This document shows positions 27,940-36,759 of a stretch of 64,000 nt of DNA, one piece after another. Positions within the stretch are counted from its first letter, which is position 1. The number at the start of each line of letters is the position of its first letter. The notes beneath the pieces are model-generated. The model was given only the letters and a program-made list of their open reading frames with translations. It was not told the origin of the DNA and searched no databases. Source of the stretch: Jingyaoa shaoxingensis (lineage in GTDB: Bacteria > Bacillota > Clostridia > Lachnospirales > Lachnospiraceae); the NCBI RefSeq assembly GCF_014385005.1, contig NZ_JACRSZ010000001.1, forward strand, positions 682,001 to 746,000, in the 5' to 3' direction. A program made the translations under genes and the position numbers.

Positions 27940-30900
27940 TTATTTGAAATACTGTACTCCGGATTCGAAGATCTTCAGATCCTGTTCTCCGTAGATATTG
28001 ATGGCTACAGACTCTCCTCTTCTTTCGGAGTGTGCCATCTTACCAAGTACACGTCCATCCGGACTGGTGATACCTTCAATTGCCATATAAGAACCGTTTA
28101 CATTCCATTCTTCGTTGTTGATATCCAGTTCTCCGTCTGGTGTCACATACTGAGTTGCTACCTGACCACTCACAAACAGCTTCTGGATCCATTCTTTCGG
28201 TGCTACGAAACGTCCCTCACCGTGGGAAGCCGGATTACAATAGGTCGCTCCCGGTGTCGCCAGCTGCAGCCATGGGGACTTATTGCTTACCACCTTTGTG
28301 TATACCATCTTGGAGATATGGCGGTTGATGGTGTTAAAGGTCAGTGTCGGTGAATCTTCCCTCTGTCCCGTAATCTCGCCATATGGAACCAGGCCCAGCT
28401 TGATCAGTGCCTGGAATCCGTTACAGATACCAAGCGCAAGACCATCTCTTTCCTGTAACAGCTTGGTAACCGCTTCTTTCAGCTTCGCATTCTGAAATGC
28501 GGTAGCAAAGAACTTGGCTGATCCGTCCGGTTCATCACCTGCAGAGAATCCACCTGGGAACATGATGATCTGTGCCTGATCGATGGCTTTCTCAAAAATC
28601 TCCACAGAATCACGGATATCTTCTGCTGTCAGGTTCTTAAATACTTTTACATCTACTTCTGCACCGGCACGTTCAAACGCCTTAGTGCTGTCGTATTCAC
28701 AGTTTGTTCCAGGGAATACCGGAATGAATACACGAGGTTTTGCTACTTTATGCTTGCAGACATAGATATTCTTTGTCTTATATACACCATCTTCAATAAC
28801 CGCTTCTTTATCTTCTGGTTTTACGGCCATGAATACTGCTGTAGGACCGTCAGATGCTGCTTCTTCGCCCAGGAACGCAGTTCCGCCCTGTTCACCGGAT
28901 ACAGTCTTAAATACCTTCTCCAGTGTGCCTTTCCATGCTTCCAGAGCCTCATCCAGTGTAATCTTCACATCTTTATAAGCCAACACCGGTTTATCTGCTA
29001 CTTCGCCGATTACGATTCCGCCTGCGATCAGTTTATCTGCTTCTTCTGCCGGTACTTCCGCAACCAGATCACCAAATCCCGGTGCAAACAGCGTATCTTT
29101 TTCCAGTGTGTCATTTAACTGTACGCCCAGTCCGTTACCAAATGCCATCTTGGATACTGCCAAAGCTACGCCCTTGCCATCCAGTGTATATGCAGATACA
29201 ATCTTTCCTGCCTTCACATCCTCAAAGAACTTGCCATACAGATCCTTCACCTGTTCATAAACCGGCAGGTCATATGCATCTTTTTCAATCTGGAACAGAA
29301 CCAGCTTATTACCTGCTTTTTTCAGTTCCGGAGAAATCATGGTCTTATCACTTGCAACATCCACTGCGAAGGATACCAGTGTCGGCGGTACGTCAATCTC
29401 ATTGAAAGTACCGGACATGGAGTCTTTTCCTCCGATAGACGGAAGTCCGAATCCCAGCTGTGCTTCATAAGAACCAAGCAGTGCTGCGAACGGCTGGCTC
29501 CATCTCTTTGGATCCTCACTCATTCTGCGGAAGTATTCCTGGAAAGTCAGACGAATCTTCTTATAGTCTCCACCCCCCGCTACGATCTTGGCTACAGATT
29601 CCAGTACTGCATAAACAGCTCCATGATATGGGCTCCAGCTGGACAGATATGGATCAAATCCATAAGCCATCATGGTTACTGTATCTGTCTTACCCTTCAA
29701 TACAGGAAGCTTTGCTACCATAGCCTGAGTCTCTGTCAATTGATATTTTCCACCATATGGCATCAGCACACTGCCTGCTCCGATGGAGCTGTCAAACATC
29801 TCCACCAGTCCCTTCTGGGAGCATCCGTTTAAGTCTGCCAGATCACCCAGCCATTTTTCTTTTACATCCGTTACAGACTCTTTTGCAAAATAATTGTCTT
29901 TTCCGGATGGAATCTCTACAAATACATCTGTCTCCTGGTGTGCACCATTGGTATCCAGGAATGCTCTGCTGATATTTACGATCTCTTTATCTCTCCAGAT
30001 CAGTACCAGTCTCGGTGTCTCTGTCACAACCGCAACCTCTACTGCTTCCAGGTTTTCTTCATTGGCATACTTCAGGAATTCTTCCACATCTGCCGGATCT
30101 ACTACAACAGCCATACGTTCCTGAGATTCAGAAATTGCGATCTCAGTTCCATCCAGGCCTGCATATTTCTTCGGTACTTTGTCCAGGTAGATCTGCAGTC
30201 CGTCTGCCAGTTCTCCGATGGCAACAGATACTCCGCCGGCACCGAAGTCGTTACATTTCTTAATCAGACGGCTGACCTCCGGTCTGCGGAACATACGCTG
30301 AATCTTTCTCTCTGTCGGTGCATTACCTTTCTGAACCTCTGCTCCGCACACTTCGATGGAACTCTCTGTATGCACTTTGGAAGATCCTGTAGCACCACCG
30401 ATACCGTCACGTCCGGTACGGCCACCCAGCAGGATAATGATATCTCCAGGATCAGAAGTCAGTCTCTTCACATCTTTTCTCGGAGCTGCGCCCATAACGG
30501 CACCGATCTCCATTCTCTTTGCCACATAGTTCGGATGATAGATCTCTTTTACATATCCGGTAGCCAGGCCGATCTGGTTACCATAAGAAGAATAGCCGTG
30601 AGCGGCCTGACGAACCAGCTTCTTCTGTGGAAGCTTGCCCTTCAGGGTGTCTTTTACAGATACCGTCGGGTCTGCTGCACCGGTTACACGCATAGCCTGA
30701 TATACATACGTTCTTCCTGACAATGGATCTCGAATAGCTCCTCCCAGACAGGTAGCAGCTCCACCAAATGGTTCAATCTCCGTCGGATGGTTGTGTGTCT
30801 CGTTCTTAAAGTTCACCAGCCATTCTTCTACTTCTCCGTCAATCTCTACCGGAACTACAATACTGCATGCATTGATCTCATCGGATTCTTCCTGGTCATC

Positions 30901-31776
30901 CAGCATGCCTTCTTTTTTCAGTTTTCGCATTGCCATCAGAGCCAGATCCATCAGGCAGACAAACTTATCATCTCTTCCCTTAAAGATCTCGGCACGGTCT
31001 GCCAGATATTTTTCATAGGTACCAACAATTGGCTTCTTATAATCCCCTTCGCCAAATTCCACATTCTTTAATTCAGTGGAGAATGTGGTATGACGGCAGT
31101 GATCGGACCAGTAGGTATCCAGCACACGGATCTCTGTCATACTTGGATCTCTCTTCTCTTCCCCTGCGAAATAATGCTGAATATGCTGAAAATCTTTAAA
31201 TGTCATTGCCAGATTCAGAGAATCATAGAGCTCTTTTAATGCCTCTTCTGTCATCTCTGTGAATCCGTCAAAGATCATAACATCCTTCGGCTCATCAAAT
31301 ACCGTAACAAGAGTGTCCGGCTTCTTCATGTCTGTCTCTCTTGAGTCCACCGGGTTAATGCAGTAGCTCTTAATTGCTGCAAATTCATCATCTGTGATGT
31401 TTCCCTCAATCACATAAGTGGTTGCTGAACGAATCACCGGATCTTCCTCTTCATTTAGGAACTTCACACACTGTACAGCAGAGTCCGCTCTCTGGTCAAA
31501 CTGTCCCGGAAGATATTCGACAGAAAAAGTACGGTTCTTTGATCCCATCTCAAAAGTTTCGCGATACAGCTGGTCTACTGGTGGCTCTGAAAAAACTGTC
31601 TTACATGCTGCTTCAAATACCTCATCTGAAATATTTTCCACATCATAGCGAATCAGCACTCTGACCCCCGTCATATTGTTGATTCCAAGATAACTTCGGA
31701 TTTCATGCTTTAATTCCTTTGCCTGCACTGCATATGCCGGTTTCTTTTCCACATAAACTCTTCTTACGTTACTCAT
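27940..31776 (-). CDS. purL: phosphoribosylformylglycinamidine synthase, single-chain form
   Basis: The start is the ATG at 31776, directly after GGAGGAGC; a start 12 bases earlier lies inside that ribosome site. The 1278-residue enzyme makes FGAM from FGAR, glutamine and ATP in purine synthesis. It has a PurS-like N-terminus (about 1-130), the duplicated ATP-binding synthetase domains (FKNETHNHPTEIEPFGGAAT; GIGGKDSMSG-type), and a C-terminal class I amidotransferase. The last carries the nucleophile in LGICNGFQ (about 1115) and the His-Glu region in AHSERRGE. Thus PurS, PurL and PurQ functions are in one chain. The leader is unusually structured. Confidence 0.97.
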   Translation of the reverse strand: MSNVRRVYVEKKPAYAVQAKELKHEIRSYLGINNMTGVRVLIRYDVENISDEVFEAACKTVFSEPPVDQLYRETFEMGSKNRTFSVEYLPGQFDQRADSAVQCVKFLNEEEDPVIRSATTYVIEGNITDDEFAAIKSYCINPVDSRETDMKKPDTLVTVFDEPKDVMIFDGFTEMTEEALKELYDSLNLAMTFKDFQHIQHYFAGEEKRDPSMTEIRVLDTYWSDHCRHTTFSTELKNVEFGEGDYKKPIVGTYEKYLADRAEIFKGRDDKFVCLMDLALMAMRKLKKEGMLDDQEESDEINACSIVVPVEIDGEVEEWLVNFKNETHNHPTEIEPFGGAATCLGGAIRDPLSGRTYVYQAMRVTGAADPTVSVKDTLKGKLPQKKLVRQAAHGYSSYGNQIGLATGYVKEIYHPNYVAKRMEIGAVMGAAPRKDVKRLTSDPGDIIILLGGRTGRDGIGGATGSSKVHTESSIEVCGAEVQKGNAPTERKIQRMFRRPEVSRLIKKCNDFGAGGVSVAIGELADGLQIYLDKVPKKYAGLDGTEIAISESQERMAVVVDPADVEEFLKYANEENLEAVEVAVVTETPRLVLIWRDKEIVNISRAFLDTNGAHQETDVFVEIPSGKDNYFAKESVTDVKEKWLGDLADLNGCSQKGLVEMFDSSIGAGSVLMPYGGKYQLTETQAMVAKLPVLKGKTDTVTMMAYGFDPYLSSWSPYHGAVYAVLESVAKIVAGGGDYKKIRLTFQEYFRRMSEDPKRWSQPFAALLGSYEAQLGFGLPSIGGKDSMSGTFNEIDVPPTLVSFAVDVASDKTMISPELKKAGNKLVLFQIEKDAYDLPVYEQVKDLYGKFFEDVKAGKIVSAYTLDGKGVALAVSKMAFGNGLGVQLNDTLEKDTLFAPGFGDLVAEVPAEEADKLIAGGIVIGEVADKPVLAYKDVKITLDEALEAWKGTLEKVFKTVSGEQGGTAFLGEEAASDGPTAVFMAVKPEDKEAVIEDGVYKTKNIYVCKHKVAKPRVFIPVFPGTNCEYDSTKAFERAGAEVDVKVFKNLTAEDIRDSVEIFEKAIDQAQIIMFPGGFSAGDEPDGSAKFFATAFQNAKLKEAVTKLLQERDGLALGICNGFQALIKLGLVPYGEITGQREDSPTLTFNTINRHISKMVYTKVVSNKSPWLQLATPGATYCNPASHGEGRFVAPKEWIQKLFVSGQVATQYVTPDGELDINNEEWNVNGSYMAIEGITSPDGRVLGKMAHSERRGESVAINIYGEQDLKIFESGVQYFK

Positions 31777-31803
31777 AAGCTCCTCCATGTTGTTTATTTG
31801 ACT

Positions 31804-32020
31804 ATGAGAAACACGCTTGCGAGCTTCTCATGTTCCCTATATTCAAGAATGCCTCGGCATTCTTGCTGCGAGATGCGCGTCATGCAATGCATCACATACT
31901 TCTTCTGCGCATCTCTGCAATCCTGCCGGAGGCTATATCAGATGGGAGATTGGCTCCCACCACTGATACTGATTTGTTGCTCGCCACCTGCAGAGGTGGG
32001 AGTCATTTCACATCTGATAT
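31804..32020 (-). other. multi-hairpin purL leader / aminopeptidase 3' UTR
   Basis: Four separate inverted repeats fill the gap. They are ATGAGAA/TTCTCAT (31804-31831), CAAGAATGCC/GGCATTCTTG (31844-31865), GAGATGCGC/GCGCATCTC (31870-31915) and ATATCAGATG/CATCTGATAT (31935-32020). The last encloses GGCTCCCACC/GGTGGGAGTC (31952-32004). A competing local hairpin, CCACCT/AGGTGG (31984-31999), uses part of the same bases. None matches a purine riboswitch core that I can recognise. Termination, regulation, or a repeat element are all possible. Confidence 0.5.
31841..31870. repeat. 30-bp hairpin repeat, copy 2
   Basis: This is the exact reverse complement of 1211-1240, here inside the purL leader. 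Confidence 0.75.
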
Positions 32021-32032
32021 CACAGCCGCTGG

Positions 32033-33418
32033 TTACTCTGCAAGAAATGCCATATAGCACTTCTTAGCTTCATAAACATCTGCTTTGCTGACAATCTCCC
32101 ATGGTGCATGCATACTCATAACAGCCACACCACAGTCAATTACCTGCATTCCATATAAAGCAAGGATATAGGCGATTGTTCCGCCTCCGCCAATGTCGAC
32201 TTTTCCAAGTTCTGCAGTCTGGAATGCCACATTATGTTTTTCCAGAATCTTTCTCAGTTCTGCCATGTATTCCGCATTGGCATCATTGGAACCGGATTTT
32301 CCTCTGGATCCTGTATATTTGTTAAATACAATTCCTTTTGCAAAATATGCTGCATTTTTCTTTTCAAACACAGATGCATATTCCGGATCGTAAGCAGCAC
32401 TGACATCAGATGATAACATCTTGGAATTTGCCAGGGTTCTTCTCAGAGTAAGATCGGAATATTCACCCATGCAGTTCAGCAACTCTGCTACGGTATTTTC
32501 AAAGAATCTGGACTGCATACCGGTTGCTCCTACGCTTCCGATCTCTTCTTTATCTACCAGAATACAGCATGCGGTACGTTTTACCTTCCTGGTATCCAGA
32601 ATGGCTTCCAGGGAAGTATAGGCGCATACTCTGTCATCCTGTCCGTATGCAAGAATCATACTGCGGTCCAGTCCGCATTCTCTTGCCTTTCCTGCCGGAA
32701 CTACTTCCAGTTCTGCGGAGAGGAAATCCTCTTCTTCGATATCATATTTTTCTTTTAACATATTTAAGACATTTTTCTTAACAGCATCTTTTTCTTCATC
32801 CTTCAGAGGCATATTGCCAATCAGAAGATTCAGGGCTTCTCCTTCTACTACTTTGGCGCCATTCTTTTCCATCTGTTCTCCGGAAAGGTGAATCAACAGA
32901 TCAGAAATGCAGAATACCGGATCATCTTCTTCCTCTCCGATATTGATTTCTACCACACTGCCGTCCTTTTTGGCTACTACACCATGAAGCGCCAGCGGAA
33001 TCGTTACCCACTGATATTTCTTGATACCACCATAGTAATGGGTATCCAGATAAGCAAGCTCTGTATCTTCGTACAGAGGATTCTGCTTCAGATCCAGACG
33101 CGGAGAATCAATGTGGGCACCCAGGATATTCATTCCTTTTTCCATGTCTTTGCTTCCAATGACAAACAGGGCAATAGCTTTTTCCATAAATACATCGTAA
33201 ACACGGTCTCCCGCCTGAAGCTTTTCGCCTGAACGGATCACTTCCTTCAGATCCTTAAAACCTTCTTTTTTCGCCTGCTTCACTGCTGCCTTTACGCATT
33301 CTCTTTCTGTCTTTCCGTGATCCAGGAAATGGCGGTAATTCTTATTCAGCTTCTCCAGCTCTGCCAGTTCCTTCTTTCCGTAATTTGTCCATACATTTTT
33401 TCTTTCCATAATGTTCAC
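32033..33418 (-). CDS. M18-family zinc aminopeptidase
   Basis: This 461-residue protein has the M18 metal-site blocks: GAHIDSPRLDLKQNPLYED (first His-Asp), DKEEIGSVGATG (catalytic Glu pair), SSDVSAAYDPEYASVF, and the closing GVAVMSMHAPWEIVSK histidine. These cytosolic enzymes release acidic or neutral N-terminal residues from peptides. Length fits the family. The start has GGAG eight bases ahead. It follows lepB by 53 bases, a gap that contains a fragment of the MITE-like repeat. Confidence 0.94.
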   Translation of the reverse strand: MNIMERKNVWTNYGKKELAELEKLNKNYRHFLDHGKTERECVKAAVKQAKKEGFKDLKEVIRSGEKLQAGDRVYDVFMEKAIALFVIGSKDMEKGMNILGAHIDSPRLDLKQNPLYEDTELAYLDTHYYGGIKKYQWVTIPLALHGVVAKKDGSVVEINIGEEEDDPVFCISDLLIHLSGEQMEKNGAKVVEGEALNLLIGNMPLKDEEKDAVKKNVLNMLKEKYDIEEEDFLSAELEVVPAGKARECGLDRSMILAYGQDDRVCAYTSLEAILDTRKVKRTACCILVDKEEIGSVGATGMQSRFFENTVAELLNCMGEYSDLTLRRTLANSKMLSSDVSAAYDPEYASVFEKKNAAYFAKGIVFNKYTGSRGKSGSNDANAEYMAELRKILEKHNVAFQTAELGKVDIGGGGTIAYILALYGMQVIDCGVAVMSMHAPWEIVSKADVYEAKKCYMAFLAE

Positions 33419-33445
33419 ATCTCCAATATCTGTTTATTATTGTAA

Positions 33446-33468
33446 CTGTTCAGTACCTTCACAGATAC
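33446..33468. repeat. MITE-like repeat, left-end fragment
   Basis: CTGTTCAGTACC plus eleven further bases is identical to the left end of the full element at 42203. Only this end is present, between lepB and the aminopeptidase gene. Confidence 0.6.
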
Positions 33469-33471
33469 TTA

Positions 33472-33993
33472 TTATTTGTGAATCAGTCCGAACTTGCTGA
33501 ACGGATAGATTCTAATAAATGCTTTTCCAAGGATTCTGCTTCGTGGTACCGGTCCGATCACGCGGCTGTCGCTGCTGTGATTCCGGTTATCCCCCATACA
33601 CCAGTATTCGTCCTCTCCCAGTGTAATCTCCTGTGCAGCCAGTCCCGGATCCTGAATCACTTCTTTTCCATAATGTTCATCCAGGATTTCTCCATTGATG
33701 TAAATATTTCCCTCTTCATCGATACGAACTGTTTCTCCAGGCAGACCGATAATACGCTTAATCCAGCGTTTATCCTTCTGTTCATCCGGGTAAATTACCA
33801 CGATATCAAACCTCTCGGGATCCGAAAAACGATAGGAGAGCTTATCGCAGATCAGATTGTCCCGATCCTGCAATGTATCCTCCATAGAATGTCCGTCTAC
33901 CTGTACTCTCTGTCCCACAAAGGTGACAATAAACAGCGCTGCCAGTATTGCAATTGCAAAGCAGCCAATCCAGCTTAGTATCTCTTTTTTCAT
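33472..33993 (-). CDS. lepB: signal peptidase I
   Basis: The ATG at 33993 follows AAGGAGAGACAG, so I prefer it to a GTG at 34026. The 173-residue membrane protease removes signal peptides from exported proteins. An N-terminal transmembrane helix (about 5-26) is followed by the catalytic serine in GHSMEDTL, the catalytic lysine in RWIKRIIGLPGE, and the MGDNRNHSSDSR box. It belongs to the same transcription unit as the upstream CPBP protease and envelope genes. Confidence 0.96.
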   Translation of the reverse strand: MKKEILSWIGCFAIAILAALFIVTFVGQRVQVDGHSMEDTLQDRDNLICDKLSYRFSDPERFDIVVIYPDEQKDKRWIKRIIGLPGETVRIDEEGNIYINGEILDEHYGKEVIQDPGLAAQEITLGEDEYWCMGDNRNHSSDSRVIGPVPRSRILGKAFIRIYPFSKFGLIHK

Positions 33994-34022
33994 CTGTCTC
34001 TCCTTTTTATCATTTCTGGCTG

Positions 34023-34649
34023 TCACAGACTCCCTGCTGCTGTAAACAGAATGGAACTGATATTTACCGCCATATGCAAAGCAATCGGTGCCATCAGAGT
34101 CCCTTCTTTTTCATATACTGCCAGAAGCAACAGTCCCATAGGAAATGCAAATAGTATCTGTAGTGGATTCCCATGATATACCGCAAATATTCCGGCAGCC
34201 AGAATCATAGACAACCATTCATTATTATAAGCCTTTAATCGATTATAGACAAGACCTCTGAATAAGACTTCTTCCATTATCGGTACAATGATTCCAATTC
34301 CGACCAACTGCACTGCAAAGCTGCTGCCAAACAATGCTTCCTGCGCATCATTGGAAAATCCTGCCCTGCAGTTAATCAGATTCAGCAAAATGGAACACAC
34401 TGCATTAGCACCAATTCCAAGCAGAACAATTTCAGCTGTTTTTCTGATGGCAAGTGTCTTTCTCTTTTTCTGAAAGCATCCGTCTTTTTTCATCATATAG
34501 CAGAAAAACGGCAGAACCATCACGGCGGCCATAGTTGTGAGAAAGGCTGCATCTGCATGCAGCCCCATCATCTGTACTATGTTGATTGCAATGAAATGAA
34601 TCAGGACCGGTTCTAATATCTTAGCCCAAATCTGCATCATTTCCATCAT
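34023..34649 (-). CDS. CPBP-family intramembrane metalloprotease
   Basis: This 208-residue protein has about six hydrophobic segments and all three CPBP (Abi/Rce1-like) motifs: MEEVLFRG (EExxxR), FAVYHGN (FxxxH) and HMAVN (HxxxN). Such proteins cleave within membranes; in some bacteria they process peptides or modify prenylated substrates. It starts two bases after the amidase stop, which indicates translational coupling, and runs into lepB. The partner substrate is unknown. Confidence 0.92.
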   Translation of the reverse strand: MMEMMQIWAKILEPVLIHFIAINIVQMMGLHADAAFLTTMAAVMVLPFFCYMMKKDGCFQKKRKTLAIRKTAEIVLLGIGANAVCSILLNLINCRAGFSNDAQEALFGSSFAVQLVGIGIIVPIMEEVLFRGLVYNRLKAYNNEWLSMILAAGIFAVYHGNPLQILFAFPMGLLLLAVYEKEGTLMAPIALHMAVNISSILFTAAGSL

Positions 34650-34651
34650 AA

Positions 34652-35641
34652 TCAGGATCTCCCGAAATAGAGATCGATGCCATCCGCAATGCCTTCTGCC
34701 ATTTTCTGCTGATTTGTATCTTCTGCCATGTAGGTATCATCCTCTGTGTTGGACATAAATCCCATCTCCAGCACAATCACCGGAATCTTACTCCAGTTGA
34801 TCTGTGCGCGGCTGTCTATATTATACAATCCTTTATCTGTCAGGCCCGTCTTGTCGCAATAGGCCTGCAGCACAATGTCTCCCAGTGCATTACTCTTTTT
34901 TACCAAATCTGTATCTGTGATGTACGGATTCTCATAAGAAGGTGCCTGTGCACACGCTCCTCTTTCACTGCTGTCATCTCCTCCATTGGCATGGAGGCTG
35001 ATCAGTATCTGTGCATCGGATGCATTTACCAGTTCCGCTCTTTCTACTTCACTGAGTTGTGTATCCGCATCTTCTCTGGTCATAAATACCTCATATCCAC
35101 GTTCTTCCAGGATATCTTTCAGTTTTGTGGCAACTTCAAGATTCAGTTCATTTTCTTCCAGTCCGGTAGCTGTTCCACTGATTCCTTCACTGAATCCCTT
35201 TATCATGGTCTCAGAACCCGGTCCTACCGGTTCCTCTTCTGTCAGGTCTGCATCTGCGCCCTGGTGAGAAGCATCGATTGCTACCATGATCTTCTCTGTC
35301 TGACTTTCTGCATTCTCAGTCTGTTCTTCCTCAGATACCGCTTCTGTCTCAGACTGTGTCTCTGTTTCTGTTTCTGTCTCTGTTTCTGCTTCAGATACTT
35401 CTTCTGTTGTCTCCTCCATCTGAGACTCTGTCACAGCTTCTGTATCTGCCACAGTTTCATTGTCTGATTCCACGTTTCCTTCTATATCTGTCTCCGTCTC
35501 TGCTTCAAGTGCTTCTCTGACTGCCTTTTCAATATAAGCCGCCTTTTGCTCATCCTCTGACAGCATGGCATCTGCTGTCACTGCACCGGACAGTCCCACT
35601 GCCAGCGCTGTAAGAAATGCTGCAAATTTTTTCTTTTTCAT
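34652..35641 (-). CDS. N-acetylmuramoyl-L-alanine amidase (Amidase_3)
   Basis: The start at 35641 gives a signal peptide (MKKKKFAAFLTALAVGLSGAVTADA) with an AGGAG upstream. After a Glu/Thr/Ser-rich spacer (about 50-115, TETETETQSETE) comes a zinc amidase domain with ligands in AIDASHQG, EENELNLEVA and SLHANGGDDS, and the catalytic Glu in VLEMGFMSN. It cuts the bond between MurNAc and the stem peptide. There is no separate wall-binding domain, so the acidic spacer may set its reach. It lies in the envelope cluster, coupled to CPBP. Confidence 0.92.
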   Translation of the reverse strand: MKKKKFAAFLTALAVGLSGAVTADAMLSEDEQKAAYIEKAVREALEAETETDIEGNVESDNETVADTEAVTESQMEETTEEVSEAETETETETETQSETEAVSEEEQTENAESQTEKIMVAIDASHQGADADLTEEEPVGPGSETMIKGFSEGISGTATGLEENELNLEVATKLKDILEERGYEVFMTREDADTQLSEVERAELVNASDAQILISLHANGGDDSSERGACAQAPSYENPYITDTDLVKKSNALGDIVLQAYCDKTGLTDKGLYNIDSRAQINWSKIPVIVLEMGFMSNTEDDTYMAEDTNQQKMAEGIADGIDLYFGRS

Positions 35642-35660
35642 TCTTTCTTCTGACTCCTGT

Positions 35661-36746
35661 TTAAATTGCATTCGGTACTTCAACTGTCGTTACTGTGCAA
35701 TTACCATCTACGTATTTGAAATAGAATTTTGCTTCTTTGACTGCTGAATGTGCAGTATCTTTCGCTGCCTGTTCAGATTCGGTCTCTGTTTCACTTTCTG
35801 TTTCCGTCTCAGTCTCTGCTTCTGCATCATCTGCCGGTTCGTAAGCACACTTATAGGAAATAGTCATCTCCATTCCAATATAACTGTCTTCTCCCTTGCC
35901 TGGATAATACACATCACCGAACGTAGGCTTAAATTCACTGAATGTGATGCTCTTTACCTTCAGATTGCCATTCTGGAACATATTATCATGAATTGCCTTA
36001 TACAGATTGTCCTTATTGGCAGCCTGCGCAAATAAAGAACTCAGGGACGATGCACCCTTTTCCTGCATAGCAGCTGTAAAGAGCTCGTTGATCATGGTCT
36101 TAGCCAGTTCTGTCATCTGTGTCTGTGCATTCTCACCAACTACAAGCTGGTCTCGTACATCTACCACACCGGCTGATGTATCCAGAGCTGCCTCATAGGA
36201 ATCAAATGGAAGTCCGTTTACCTGAATCTTACTGTCCTGTGCCTTTACACCTGTCAGTGCATAGCATACTGCACCCGGTGAAAGATTCTCATCTTCCTTA
36301 ATCTGAGAACTGTCAGGAGCAACACCATTTACCAGAACCTGAGATCCTGCCGGAGCAATGATTTCCAGATCTGCAGTCTTTTCTGCTGCCGCTCCGTCAA
36401 TTCCCCACTGTTCAAACAATCCATATCTCTTTTCACTCTGCTGAAGCATATTGATGGTCTTGGTTACTTCCTTGCCATCTGCTGTGTAAGTAAACTGATA
36501 TTCCTGCACAAACTGGTTATCATTGTTCAGAGAACGTGCTCCTGTCTGCACCTGATAATCCTTTACACCGATTACATCTTCCACATAACGTTTTGCAACA
36601 TTCAGTGGATTACCGTTTTTCGTTCCGTTAATGACAAAGGTAACGGCTGCTGCCACAATGATCACGCCAATAATCCAGGCTGTCAGCAGATGATTCCTTT
36701 TCTTTCTCTGTCTCCATTTATATTGCTGATTTTCTTTTTCTGCCAT
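35661..36746 (-). CDS. single-span membrane protein of unknown function
   Basis: I do not recognise the family. The 361-residue protein has a basic 20-residue cytoplasmic start (KWRQRKKRNH), one transmembrane helix (about 22-40) and an outside region with two alpha/beta segments. The second half contains TYDP-free, NTF2-like looking stretches (MINELFTAAMQEKGASSLSSLF). A TETETESETETESE spacer near 310-330 resembles those in the amidase and the PrsA-like protein. An AGGAGGG precedes the start. It sits between the YARHG protein and the amidase with gaps of 13 and 19 bases, so it probably works with them at the cell surface. Confidence 0.75.
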   Translation of the reverse strand: MAEKENQQYKWRQRKKRNHLLTAWIIGVIIVAAAVTFVINGTKNGNPLNVAKRYVEDVIGVKDYQVQTGARSLNNDNQFVQEYQFTYTADGKEVTKTINMLQQSEKRYGLFEQWGIDGAAAEKTADLEIIAPAGSQVLVNGVAPDSSQIKEDENLSPGAVCYALTGVKAQDSKIQVNGLPFDSYEAALDTSAGVVDVRDQLVVGENAQTQMTELAKTMINELFTAAMQEKGASSLSSLFAQAANKDNLYKAIHDNMFQNGNLKVKSITFSEFKPTFGDVYYPGKGEDSYIGMEMTISYKCAYEPADDAEAETETETESETETESEQAAKDTAHSAVKEAKFYFKYVDGNCTVTTVEVPNAI

Positions 36747-36759
36747 AGTATGTACCCTC

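Noticed and set aside
29938..30720. 260-residue plus-strand ORF opposite purL
   Set aside because: It is an antisense shadow of a highly conserved enzyme, with no start signal or family resemblance.
35340..35420. CRISPR-like or satellite repeat in TCTGTTTC units
   Set aside because: It is coding sequence for the amidase spacer; units are short, contiguous and lack unique spacers.
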